Shown one piece after another: positions 1-8,096 of a DNA stretch of 13,269 bases. Under the pieces are notes generated by a model, which was not told the DNA's origin, did no database searches, and saw nothing but the letters and a program-made list of their open reading frames with translations. The position numbers and the translations under genes are program-made. Positions within the stretch are counted from its first letter, which is position 1. Each line of letters starts with the position of its first letter. Origin of the DNA: Burkholderiaceae bacterium (lineage in GTDB: Bacteria > Pseudomonadota > Gammaproteobacteria > Burkholderiales > Burkholderiaceae); the NCBI GenBank assembly GCA_947371415.1, contig CANBPJ010000042.1, positions 1 through 13,269 on the forward strand. The letters are read 5' to 3'.

Positions 1-1
1 G

Positions 2-319
2 GCCCACGCCACCGAAGAGTTGATGGTACGTTTGATGATGATTAGCCAAGAGCTTGGCCCTTATCCACATCAAGCGATTGTTTTTCCACCGCCAAGACCG
101 AGCAATGCCAGTCGCAATAAGGCGAAATGTGCTCAGTGTGGGTATGAGGTAACTCTATTAAAGAAGTGGGCAACCTATGGCGCCCCCATCTGCCCAAAAG
201 ACAATATTCGGATGCAAGAGGCTGCTGTAGAAACAATTGAAAACACCACTGAGCACGATACTGAATCCGTTACAAGCTCTAGACCTAAGGCGGACGAGAT
301 CCGTCGAGCAATTAGTTAG
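2..319 (+). CDS. C-terminal part of a small Cys-motif protein, possibly SprT-like (5' end outside window)
   Basis: The frame is open from the window edge to the TAG at 317-319, with no in-frame stop before the first ATG, so this is probably the 3' part of a longer gene. An ATG at 20 would otherwise give 99 residues. The visible protein has a PYPHQAIVFPPPRPSNASR stretch, then a CAQCGYEV knuckle, a Lys/Trp segment and GAPICP, followed by an acidic, Thr/Glu-rich tail that looks disordered. CxxCGY followed by W...GxPxCP resembles the zinc-ribbon end of SprT-like metallopeptidase-type proteins. That is resemblance from memory, not a proven assignment: the HExxH zincin motif would lie upstream of the window, and only three Cys are visible, so a fourth metal ligand is not obvious. 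It ends 5 bases before the glycosyltransferase gene and is probably co-transcribed with it. Confidence 0.6.
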   Translation, partial: AHATEELMVRLMMISQELGPYPHQAIVFPPPRPSNASRNKAKCAQCGYEVTLLKKWATYGAPICPKDNIRMQEAAVETIENTTEHDTESVTSSRPKADEIRRAIS

Positions 320-324
320 CCAAC

Positions 325-2394
325 ATGACTCAAGCCTACGCATCTATGACTCAGCAAATGCTACAAGCATTTCAGAGTCAACATTTTGAGACTGCAGAGA
401 GATTGTCAAAGATGATCCTAAGGTTGAATGACAGGGATCTGGCGGCTCTTCAGGTTTTTGGAATTTCATTGGCGATGCAGGGGCGTGTAGCTGAATCTGT
501 AGCGCCCCTGTATAAAGCATCCCAACAGGATCAACGGAATCCCGAGCTCTTATCGAATCTGGCCAAGGCTCAGCATGGTGCTAGCATGTACGCCGAGGCA
601 ATTCTGACGTATAAAAAATTAGATCGATTAAATCCTGGCAGTCCACAAATTCTTACGGATATGGCAACTGCATTGGCAAAGTCGAAACTCTATGATGAGG
701 CGGCAGTTTTTTTTAATAAGGCCATCGCAATTCAGCCTGATTATTTTTTAGCCTGGTCCAATCAAGGAAATCTTTTAGCTGAAATGGGTTTTCCGATTAA
801 TGCCATCGCATCATATGAAAGAGCGCTGCACTTAAATCCCGAGTATGCCGAAACATGGACTAATTATGGTAATGCCATGTTTGATCTCGGTCGATATCAA
901 GAGGCTCGCTTGGCTCATGAGCGCGCCCTTGAATTGAGCCCTCATTATGCTGAGGCATGGTCGAATTACGGCAATACCTTGCTGGAGCTTAAGGATCCTC
1001 GGGATTATGTGGCATATCAAAAGGCTTATGCATTAAGCCCTGATCACCCATTTCTGCTTGGGCAATTATTTAGTGCGGCCATGAGTCAATGTGATTGGAA
1101 AAATTCTCAAGATTTCGCATCAAAAATAATTTCACACGCAGAATTAGGTGAAAAAGTCGCTCGACCCTTCATCCTCCTTCAGACTAATGCATCGCTTAAA
1201 TTGCAAAAATTAGCGGCAGAAACATACATCAAAGATCGCGTTTCACTTGCAAAGTCGAATACTCCAGATTCTCCAAAGCGTATTGAGGGTAGAGAAAAGA
1301 TTCGCATCGGATATGTTTCGTCTGATTTCAAGGATCACCCAGTTGGAATACTGATGGAGAATTTACTCAAAACACACAATCGAGAGCAATTTGAAGTCTA
1401 TGGTTTTTTCTTAAATACCCCCACTGGAGATCCTGTTGAGCATCGATTGGCTGATGCTTTTGATGCAACCTTTAATCTTCACGGCGTTAGTGATTCTGAG
1501 GCTGCGGATCTGGTGCGCGCCAATCAACTTGATATGGCGATTGATCTAAACGGGCATACCAGCGGCGCAAGAACATTATTATTCGCAAGAAAAATTGCAC
1601 CTATTCAGGTAAATTATTTGGGCTACGCTGGTACATCAGGAGCTGATTTTTATGATGCATTAATTGCTGATGAAGTTGCCATTCCGCAAGAGCATAAAGC
1701 GCATTATTCCGAGCCTATTGTCTATCTGCCGAACTCTTTTTTCCCGGTGGATACTAGTATTCCAGTTGGGGATTTGGGCACTCTTCCGTCCAAGGCGAGT
1801 CAGGGTCTACCTGAAGCTGGATTTATATTTGCTTGCTTTAACAATGCCTATAAGATCACGCCAGATATTTTCGACGTGTGGATGAAGCTTCTTAAGGAAG
1901 TTCCTGGAAGTATTCTTTGGCTTTCAAAACCCTCTCCAGCGGCTCTTCTGAATCTCCAAAAGGAGGCGGAGAATAGGGGCGTTCATTCCAGCAGATTGAT
2001 TTTTGCTACTAGAACACCGGCCCGCACTGAGCATTTAAGTAGATTGCGACTGGCAGATTTATTTTTAGATACACCCAACTACAATGCGCATGCCACGGCT
2101 GCTGATGCTTTATGGGCAGGGTTACCAGTGCTTACGCAGATTGGCGACACCTTTGCTGGAAGGGTTGCTGCAAGTCAGCTTAGCGCTTTGGGTCTCAATG
2201 AGTTAATTACCCATTCCGAGGGTGAGTATGTTGCTAAGGCGCTGGAATTTGCAAGGCATCCATTAATTCTAAAATCTATACGCCAGCAGTTAGAGGAAAA
2301 TCGACTTGACTCGCCATTATTTAATACAAAGCAATATGTTGAGAATTTAGAGTCTCTAATGATTGGCTTGATCAGTAAAGCTAGCCCGCAGTAA
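325..2394 (+). CDS. TPR repeat protein with SPINDLY/OGT-type glycosyltransferase domain (GT41)
   Basis: A 689-residue protein likely to transfer a sugar, by family analogy GlcNAc from UDP-GlcNAc, to Ser/Thr of target proteins; neither donor nor target can be read from sequence. Residues about 8-250 are tandem 34-residue TPR units with the usual AW.N.GN....G....A...Y..AL.L.P pattern, forming the acceptor-binding superhelix. Residues about 325-680 are the GT41 catalytic half. RIGYVSSDF...HP places H338 at the human OGT His498 position; DLNGHTSG follows (H411); FNNAYKI gives K510, matching UDP-binding Lys842; DTPNYNAHATAADALWAG gives H589, matching His920. The human HTTG reads HATA here, a substitution at the first Thr. 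No signal peptide or membrane segment is seen, so it should be cytoplasmic. ATG 325 lacks a clear Shine-Dalgarno; ATG 346 is a possible alternative. Its last 14 bases overlap dnaQ tail to tail. Confidence 0.9.
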   Translation: MTQAYASMTQQMLQAFQSQHFETAERLSKMILRLNDRDLAALQVFGISLAMQGRVAESVAPLYKASQQDQRNPELLSNLAKAQHGASMYAEAILTYKKLDRLNPGSPQILTDMATALAKSKLYDEAAVFFNKAIAIQPDYFLAWSNQGNLLAEMGFPINAIASYERALHLNPEYAETWTNYGNAMFDLGRYQEARLAHERALELSPHYAEAWSNYGNTLLELKDPRDYVAYQKAYALSPDHPFLLGQLFSAAMSQCDWKNSQDFASKIISHAELGEKVARPFILLQTNASLKLQKLAAETYIKDRVSLAKSNTPDSPKRIEGREKIRIGYVSSDFKDHPVGILMENLLKTHNREQFEVYGFFLNTPTGDPVEHRLADAFDATFNLHGVSDSEAADLVRANQLDMAIDLNGHTSGARTLLFARKIAPIQVNYLGYAGTSGADFYDALIADEVAIPQEHKAHYSEPIVYLPNSFFPVDTSIPVGDLGTLPSKASQGLPEAGFIFACFNNAYKITPDIFDVWMKLLKEVPGSILWLSKPSPAALLNLQKEAENRGVHSSRLIFATRTPARTEHLSRLRLADLFLDTPNYNAHATAADALWAGLPVLTQIGDTFAGRVAASQLSALGLNELITHSEGEYVAKALEFARHPLILKSIRQQLEENRLDSPLFNTKQYVENLESLMIGLISKASPQ

Positions 2395-3094
2395 GCTCGG
2401 CAGGACTCCAAACAGAATCTCTTTTGCTTGCCTTGGCTATCTCAGCCAAAATCTTTTCATGCAACTGGCAATCCTCTTCGCTAGCCGTCATCAACTTAAG
2501 ATTTGTTGGCAAGGCTTTAGTGTGCCCGGAAGCATCCGTGCCCACCGTGTAGTCGATGAGATCAATTGATAGATCTTCTTGGCCACGCGTCATCGCTACA
2601 TAGACTTCGGCTAATAATTGGGCATCAAGTAAGGCCCCGTGCAAAGTTCGATGTTGATTGCCGATCGAGAAGCGCTCACAGAGAGCGTCCAGTGAATTTC
2701 GTTTGCCTGGAAACATTTGACGTGCATCTAAGAGGGTGTCGGTAACTTTTGAGGCAAGCCCTCTAAAGGCAGGGCGCTTCAGCAAAGCAAACTCGTTATC
2801 GAGGAAGCCCAAGTCAAATGCTGCGTTATGAATTACCACTTCTGCGCCATCAACAAACTCAATGAGCTCTTCAACAATATTGGCAAAGACTGGTTTATCG
2901 GATAGAAATTCACGAGAGAGTCCGTGAACTGCAAAGGCACCCGCATCAATATCACGCTCGGGATTAATGTAGTAGTGGAAGGTGCGATCCGTTAAACGGC
3001 GACCAACCATCTCAACGCAGCCAATCTCAATAATGCGATCACCCGTGGCGGGGTTCAGGCCAGTAGTTTCGGTATCGAGAATAACTTGACGCAT
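2381..3094 (-). CDS. dnaQ: DNA polymerase III epsilon subunit, 3'-5' proofreading exonuclease
   Basis: A 237-residue DEDDh exonuclease that removes mispaired 3' ends as part of the Pol III core (E. coli epsilon is 243 residues). Exo I is LDTETTG with metal ligands D7 and E9; Exo II is HNAAFDLGFLD with D94; Exo III is HGALLDAQLL with general base H152 and ligand D157. The segment QEDLSI (172-177) sits where E. coli epsilon has its beta-clamp motif QTSMAF and fits Qxx[L/M]xx. The C-terminal about 55 residues would be the alpha-binding tail. The full-length fold and the clamp motif favour dnaQ over a generic DnaQ-like nuclease, although a second copy elsewhere cannot be excluded. The start ATG shares one base with the RND pump stop (TAATG) and has a GGAAGG ribosome site inside the pump gene, so translation is probably coupled to it. 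The 3' end overlaps the convergent glycosyltransferase gene by 14 bases. Confidence 0.93.
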   Translation of the reverse strand: MRQVILDTETTGLNPATGDRIIEIGCVEMVGRRLTDRTFHYYINPERDIDAGAFAVHGLSREFLSDKPVFANIVEELIEFVDGAEVVIHNAAFDLGFLDNEFALLKRPAFRGLASKVTDTLLDARQMFPGKRNSLDALCERFSIGNQHRTLHGALLDAQLLAEVYVAMTRGQEDLSIDLIDYTVGTDASGHTKALPTNLKLMTASEEDCQLHEKILAEIAKASKRDSVWSPAELTAG

Positions 3095-6000
3095 TACGTG
3101 CCTTCCAGCGCAGATGGGGGGATATCCATTGGACCTGTACCTGCATATTTATCTAGATAAAGATAGATGACGGGAGTAATGATCAGGGTTACAAATTGAG
3201 AGAAGATTAAGCCACCTGCCACGCTGATACCAAGGGGCTGACGCAGTTCAGCACCCGCACCAATACCAAAGGCGATTGGGAGCGCGCCCATTAAGGCGGC
3301 AAAGGTAGTCATCATGATGGGGCGGAAGCGCAAGATACAGGCTTCCCGAATGGCTTTCTCCGGCGACATGCCTTGGTGGCGTTGCGCATCCAAGGCAAAG
3401 TCAATCATTAGAATCGCATTCTTTTTCACAATACCAATCAATAGCAAAATACCAATCGAAGCGATGATGGTGAGCTCAAATCCAAAAATACGCAGAGCCA
3501 AAATTGCGCCAATCGCTGCTGAGGGAAGACCTGCCAAGATAGTCAGCGGATGAATATAGCTCTCGTACAGTACGCCCAAGAGAATATAAATCACCCCTAG
3601 CGCGGCAAAAATTAAGATCAGCTGACCTGATTGATTGCTTTTAAAGACGGCGGCATCTCCACCATAGCTGGTGATGATGGAGGTTGGCAAATTAATTTCT
3701 TTCGTATAGGACTCAATCTTTTTAGTCGCATCACCCAAGAACACGTCTGGCGCCAAATTAAACGATAAAGTCACAGCAGGGATCTGGCCTTGATGGTTTA
3801 CGGCAGTAGGGCCGATGGTTCTAGTAAAGCTGGCTACGCTCGACAGCGGTATGAGTTTGTCTGTTGCACGTCCACGAACAAACACTTTATTGAGATCTGT
3901 CTCATATTGACGATCTTCCTCCGCAGCTTCTAAGATAACGTAATAAGTATTTACTGGGGTGTAGATTGTGGAGACTTGCTTTTCCCCAAAGGAGTTATAC
4001 AGTGCAGAGCGGATGTCGGTGATGGTGATGCCAGCGCTGGCTGCTTTCTCGCGATCAATATTAATTTTGACGTTGAGACCCTTAAGCTGAGAGTCGCTTG
4101 TAACATCGCGGAAGATGGGATCAGCACGCATTTTCTGCATGAGCTTATCTGCCCACTCGTTCACACCTTCAAAGCCTACGCTTTGTAATGTAAATTGATA
4201 GCGGCTCTTACTGCTGCGGCCGCCTAGTTGTAAGTTTTGCACGGGGCGCATATAGACTTGTAGCCCGGGAATTTCTTTGAACTTCGCTCGTAGGCCTTCC
4301 ATGATCTTCGCCATTTTGGCTCGATCACTCTTGGGCTTCAGGATGATAAAGATTCGACCAGTATTGCTACCTGAGCTATTGCCACCACCCACGATAGAAA
4401 TAGAGCTGGCTACATTGGGATCGGTGTTGACTAAGGCCGCAGCTTGATCTTGAAGAACCAGCATCGCTTTAAAGGAGATATCTTCAGATGCCTCGGTAGT
4501 GGCTAATATCTGCCCAATATCTTCTTCTGGAAAAAAGCCCTTGGGGCTATTAATAAATAGAACTACGGTAATCACGAAAGTCGATAGCGCACCCCACAAT
4601 ACTTTTTTGCGGTTAAGCAGCGCCAAGTCTAGGTAATGCACGTAGGTCTTGAGCATCCAATCAAAAAAGTGGTCGAACTTTTTGTTGATTGCATATTCTT
4701 TGGCGTGCTGTCCGGGCTGTGGCAGAAACCGACTGCACAGCATGGGGACCACTGTGAGTGATACCAGTGCGGATACCAGTATCGATAGCGACACAACAAC
4801 AGCAAATTCTCTAAACAGGAGGCCAATCGGACCCGGCATGAAGAAGAGGGGAATGAATACCGCCACCAATGAAATAGAAATCGAAATAATCGTAAAGCCA
4901 ACTTCCTTGCTTCCCTTGAGCGAGGCTTTGAGTGGATCCATTCCTTGCTCAACGTAACGCATGATGTTCTCTAGAACCACAATCGCATCATCGACCACTA
5001 AGCCGACCGCCAAAGTAATGCCCAACAGAGAAATATTGTCTAGGCTGTAGCCTAAGAAATACAACAAGAAGAAAGCCCCAATTAAGGAGATCGGCAAGCT
5101 GATGGAGGGAATGATCGTCGCTGATATGTGCTTGAGGAACAAGAAGATGACAAGAACCACCAGCAGCACCGTCAGTGCTAGTGTGAGATTGACATCATGG
5201 ATGGCCTCAATAATGGAAACTGAGCGGTCATTTAAGAGTTGTAACTTAATCGAATCCGGCATTTGCTTTTGCAGTTGCGGAAGCAATTCTTTGACTGATT
5301 TAACGACCTCAACGGTGTTGGCATTTGGTTGACGTAAAACAGCGATCGCAATGGATCTTTCGCCATTTGCACTGGCTAAGGTTTTGACATCCTCGTAGCT
5401 TTCAATAACTTCTGCTACATCTTTGAGATAGATTGGTAGGCCATTCTTTTGGCTAATAATGAGGTTACCAAATTCTTCCGGCTTAACCAGTTGTGGGTTG
5501 GCATAAATCGTGATCGATTGCCGTGGACCATCTAAAACGCCAACAGGGCTATTGGAGTTCGCTTTATTAATTGCAACGGAAACATCGTCCATTGTCAGAT
5601 TGCGATTACCTAAAGCATCTGGATGAACGCGGACGCGAATGGCGTAACGCTTTGCCCCATAGACCAACACCTGCGCAACACCGCTGATGGTGGATAGGTT
5701 GGGTGAGAGCAGATTTTCAGCGTAAGCATTTAATTCTGAGAGGCTGATTGAGGGAGACTGCATCCTCACCACTAAAACTGGAGTGTCTGCTGGATTAATC
5801 TTGCGGTAAGACGGTGGCACCGTCATTTCAATCGGGAGGCGTTTTTGTGCCCGGAGCAATGCAGCCTGAACGTCTACAGCTGCCTTATCAATATCACGAT
5901 CATTATTAAACTCGAGGGTAATACTGGTGCTACCAAGGGAGTTTGTGGAGCTGATGACTTTGACACCATCGATGGTGGAAAATTCTTTTTCTAAGGGCAG

Positions 6001-6192
6001 CGCCACAGCCGAAGCCATGTTTTCTGGTGAAGCCCCTGGTAGTGATGCGCTAACAGAGATGACTGGCGTGTTAAAGCTGGGTAGGGCGGCAACGGGAATG
6101 TTGAGGTAAGCGACTGTTCCAGCGATAACGGTTGCTATGGAAAGCAACACCGTCATTACTGGACGGCGAATGCATAATTCGGATAAGGTCAT
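3094..6192 (-). CDS. RND efflux pump inner-membrane permease, HAE1 family (MdtB/MdtC/AcrB-like)
   Basis: A 1032-residue proton-driven exporter, the usual length for the AcrB/MdtC group. It starts with the family N-terminus (CIRRPVMTVLL, first membrane helix) followed by the porter-domain signature LPSFNTPVISVSASLPGASPE. Helix 4 carries VGLVVDDAIVVLEN, with the proton-relay pair D401/D402 (AcrB D407/D408). Helix 10 carries GIVKKNAILMIDFA, with K924 at the AcrB Lys940 position; the GIVKKNAI form is more MdtC-like than AcrB-like. Helix clusters lie at about 335-480 and 850-1010 around two large periplasmic loops. All relay residues are present, so it should be active. The substrate cannot be told; multidrug-type amphiphiles are the family norm. 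ATG is embedded in the adaptor stop as ATGA. No outer-membrane TolC-type channel is encoded in the window, so that partner must come from elsewhere. Confidence 0.93.
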   Translation of the reverse strand: MTLSELCIRRPVMTVLLSIATVIAGTVAYLNIPVAALPSFNTPVISVSASLPGASPENMASAVALPLEKEFSTIDGVKVISSTNSLGSTSITLEFNNDRDIDKAAVDVQAALLRAQKRLPIEMTVPPSYRKINPADTPVLVVRMQSPSISLSELNAYAENLLSPNLSTISGVAQVLVYGAKRYAIRVRVHPDALGNRNLTMDDVSVAINKANSNSPVGVLDGPRQSITIYANPQLVKPEEFGNLIISQKNGLPIYLKDVAEVIESYEDVKTLASANGERSIAIAVLRQPNANTVEVVKSVKELLPQLQKQMPDSIKLQLLNDRSVSIIEAIHDVNLTLALTVLLVVLVIFLFLKHISATIIPSISLPISLIGAFFLLYFLGYSLDNISLLGITLAVGLVVDDAIVVLENIMRYVEQGMDPLKASLKGSKEVGFTIISISISLVAVFIPLFFMPGPIGLLFREFAVVVSLSILVSALVSLTVVPMLCSRFLPQPGQHAKEYAINKKFDHFFDWMLKTYVHYLDLALLNRKKVLWGALSTFVITVVLFINSPKGFFPEEDIGQILATTEASEDISFKAMLVLQDQAAALVNTDPNVASSISIVGGGNSSGSNTGRIFIILKPKSDRAKMAKIMEGLRAKFKEIPGLQVYMRPVQNLQLGGRSSKSRYQFTLQSVGFEGVNEWADKLMQKMRADPIFRDVTSDSQLKGLNVKINIDREKAASAGITITDIRSALYNSFGEKQVSTIYTPVNTYYVILEAAEEDRQYETDLNKVFVRGRATDKLIPLSSVASFTRTIGPTAVNHQGQIPAVTLSFNLAPDVFLGDATKKIESYTKEINLPTSIITSYGGDAAVFKSNQSGQLILIFAALGVIYILLGVLYESYIHPLTILAGLPSAAIGAILALRIFGFELTIIASIGILLLIGIVKKNAILMIDFALDAQRHQGMSPEKAIREACILRFRPIMMTTFAALMGALPIAFGIGAGAELRQPLGISVAGGLIFSQFVTLIITPVIYLYLDKYAGTGPMDIPPSALEGT
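3101..3106 (-). promoter_or_regulatory. Ribosome binding site of dnaQ inside the RND pump gene
   Basis: On the - strand GGAAGG lies 6 bases before the dnaQ ATG, within the last codons of the RND pump gene. It is one of the best Shine-Dalgarno matches in the window. Together with the TAATG junction it supports the chosen dnaQ start and allows either re-initiation after the pump or independent loading. Confidence 0.7.
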
Positions 6193-7520
6193 TTCTTGTC
6201 TACCGCTGGCGGGGTAACTGGATTTTGTGAATTTTTGCTAGCTGCTGCTTCGGGCGCTGGAGTTGCACTCTTTGCCTCTTTAACCTTGCTACCAGGGCGC
6301 AAGTTTTGCTTGCCCTCTACAACCACTCTGTCCCCCGATTCGATGCCAGTAATCACTGATGAGCCTTGGTATTCATAAACAACCTTGACTGGTTTGGAGA
6401 CTGCCTTGCCATCCTTATCTACTGTGTAGACCAGCTTTCCACGTGGGTTGATCACAATAGCTTGTGATGGCACTGCCAGCGCATCTTTCAAATTACTTGC
6501 TACTAGGGAGACCCGTGCAAATTGCCCTGGCAGTAGGGTCATCGCATCGTTAGGAATTTGTGCCTTGACACGTACTGCGGCAATCGAGGGGTCTACTTGA
6601 TTGTCAATCACCAGTACTTTGCCTTCATAATTTCTCTTACCAGAATCACCTACGGTGACCTTCACGGCGAGCGGTTCACCATCGAGCTGGTTCTCCAACA
6701 AAATAGGGATATCTTTTTCTGGGATAACAAATTGAACATTAATCGGATTAAGCTGGGTAATGGTGACCATCGAGCCGACGCTTGAGGTTGCGGTAGAACT
6801 AGTAGCTGTAGTCACTACGTTACTTGCCTGTACCAGAGAGCCTGGGAATACATTGACTATACCCGCGCGCCCAGTGATCGGGGAGCGTATCGAGTCAAAC
6901 GATAGCTGCACTTCAGCAGAGCGCGCTGCAGCTTGTGCTGACTTGGCGTTAGCAAGCGAAGTCTCTAAACCAGCCTTGGAGATGAAATTTTTAGCTACCA
7001 ATTCTTTGGCGCGTAAGTATTGCTTCTGCGAATCATCGGCCAAAGCTTTTAGTCTTTCATAATTTGCTTTGTCATTACGATCATCTAAGGTAAAGAGTAG
7101 TTGTCCTTCTTTAACTTCTTCGCCGTCCTTAATGTGAATCTTGGCAACGGTATTGGTCACCATCGGACGAATATCTACAATGCTGTTGCTAACAATGGTG
7201 CCGGTTGCCTCAATGACGAGCGGGATTTCTTTTTTATCCACCACAACCGATGTGACGGTAACTGGCCCGCCTGCTTTGTCGGCTGCAGGGAAAAAATAGT
7301 CATAGGTTTTGGATCCGGCGTACAGAATGATCAGGACAATCAAAATGCGCCACTTGTATTTCACGGTGAATGCCTTGGCAGTGGCGTAGTCTATTTTTTT
7401 GAGTTTATCTAGATGTGGGGAGGCTTTCCCCCAAAGGTGACACAAGCGAGCCTTAATCCAGTTTTTGAGCTTGGGAAGCTGGGTAACTGCTTTATCGAGT
7501 GCTGATTCAATTTTTGACAC
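6189..7520 (-). CDS. RND efflux membrane-fusion (periplasmic adaptor) protein
   Basis: A 443-residue HlyD/AcrA-type adaptor that should link the pump it overlaps (ATGA at 6189-6192) to an outer-membrane channel. A single hydrophobic helix at about 57-75 (WRILIVLIILYAG) anchors it. Then come the first barrel/lipoyl half (IEATGTIVSNSIVDIRPMV; DGEEVKEGQLLFTLD), an alpha-helical hairpin rich in Ala/Lys/Glu (about 150-210), the second lipoyl half (IRSPITGRAGIVNVFPGSLV), the beta-barrel and a membrane-proximal domain (LVYTVDKDGK...GDRVVVEGKQNLRPGSKV), ending in a Pro/Ala/Lys tail. There is no lipobox, so it is helix-anchored rather than a lipoprotein. The annotated start is a GTG with an in-frame TAG 18 bases upstream and only a weak GAGA. 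It leaves an unusual basic cytoplasmic extension of about 55 residues. A second GTG at 7364, preceded by AAGG, would give 391 residues and remove it. Confidence 0.9.
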   Translation of the reverse strand: MSKIESALDKAVTQLPKLKNWIKARLCHLWGKASPHLDKLKKIDYATAKAFTVKYKWRILIVLIILYAGSKTYDYFFPAADKAGGPVTVTSVVVDKKEIPLVIEATGTIVSNSIVDIRPMVTNTVAKIHIKDGEEVKEGQLLFTLDDRNDKANYERLKALADDSQKQYLRAKELVAKNFISKAGLETSLANAKSAQAAARSAEVQLSFDSIRSPITGRAGIVNVFPGSLVQASNVVTTATSSTATSSVGSMVTITQLNPINVQFVIPEKDIPILLENQLDGEPLAVKVTVGDSGKRNYEGKVLVIDNQVDPSIAAVRVKAQIPNDAMTLLPGQFARVSLVASNLKDALAVPSQAIVINPRGKLVYTVDKDGKAVSKPVKVVYEYQGSSVITGIESGDRVVVEGKQNLRPGSKVKEAKSATPAPEAAASKNSQNPVTPPAVDKK

Positions 7521-7636
7521 GGTCTCGGATTTTTTCTAAGTTTTATGTGGTTTAAGCGGGGAATTTTTCACCAGCCTTGAATCCAAGCATTCTCTCATAA
7601 GACCGTCATAAATGGACTACGGGGTATCCACCCAAA
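7521..7636. other. Intergenic gap between rnhA and the RND operon, no clear signal
   Basis: This is one of only two sizeable non-coding gaps. The RND operon promoter would be expected here on the - strand, but I find no well-spaced -35/-10 pair. A short CTTG-GATT-CAAG hairpin is visible on the - strand near 7573-7586, without a T-run, so it is not a convincing terminator. Six consecutive A on the - strand precede the adaptor GTG. Nothing in the gap rules out read-through from rnhA. Confidence 0.35.
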
Positions 7637-8092
7637 TTAGGGTAGAAATTCCTCTACACCCTTATTGGCTAACAGGTCAGCCAGCTCGTTTCCGGGGTGG
7701 CCGTTGTGCCCACGAACCCAATGCCAGGAAATCTTGTGATGGGGAATAAGGGTGTCTAATTCTTGCCATAAATCAGCATTCTTAACGGGATCCTTGCTAG
7801 CAGTCTTCCAGCCCCTTTTTTTCCAACCCTCAAGCCACTCGGTCACCCCCTTTTGGACGTATTGCGAGTCAGTCCAGAGTTCCACGGAGCTGGTTTGTTT
7901 GAGGGCTCGTAGCGCATGAATGACAGCGCTAATTTCCATGCGGTTATTGGTAGTGTGCTCGGCGCCCCCATGGAGGTGTTTTTCGTGATTGCCGGAGCGT
8001 AGAACAGCACCCCAGCCGCCAGGACCAGGGTTGCCTTTACAGGCGCCGTCGGTATAAATGACGATATGAGGGAGTGTTTTGGTGTTGGGCAT
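7637..8092 (-). CDS. rnhA: Ribonuclease HI
   Basis: A 151-residue endonuclease that cuts the RNA strand of RNA-DNA hybrids, removing R-loops and RNA primers (E. coli RNase HI is 155 residues). All four carboxylate ligands are present: D15 in YTDGACKGNPGPGGWG, E53 in NNRMEISAV, D75 in LWTDSQYV and D139 in GNELADLLA. The catalytic-loop His is H129 in VRGHNGHPGN. The basic handle KGVTEWLEGWKKRGWK, which grips the hybrid, is present, marking it as the proteobacterial type 1 form. It begins 4 bases after the methyltransferase stop and is surely in the same transcript. No good Shine-Dalgarno is seen, so translation may depend on coupling to the upstream gene. Confidence 0.97.
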   Translation of the reverse strand: MPNTKTLPHIVIYTDGACKGNPGPGGWGAVLRSGNHEKHLHGGAEHTTNNRMEISAVIHALRALKQTSSVELWTDSQYVQKGVTEWLEGWKKRGWKTASKDPVKNADLWQELDTLIPHHKISWHWVRGHNGHPGNELADLLANKGVEEFLP

Positions 8093-8096
8093 AGCG

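Noticed and set aside
700..1020. Repeated DNA within the TPR region as a tandem repeat element
   Set aside because: Similarity is at protein level (TPR consensus such as W.NYGN); the DNA copies differ too much to be a nucleotide repeat.
6760..7412. Open frames of about 100 codons on the + strand opposite the RND adaptor
   Set aside because: They are antisense to a well-supported gene, have no family-like motifs and no ribosome sites.
7577..7603. TTGAAT and TAAGAC spaced 15 bases on the + strand as a promoter
   Set aside because: Spacing is short, the match is poor, and it would drive antisense into rnhA with no + strand gene there.
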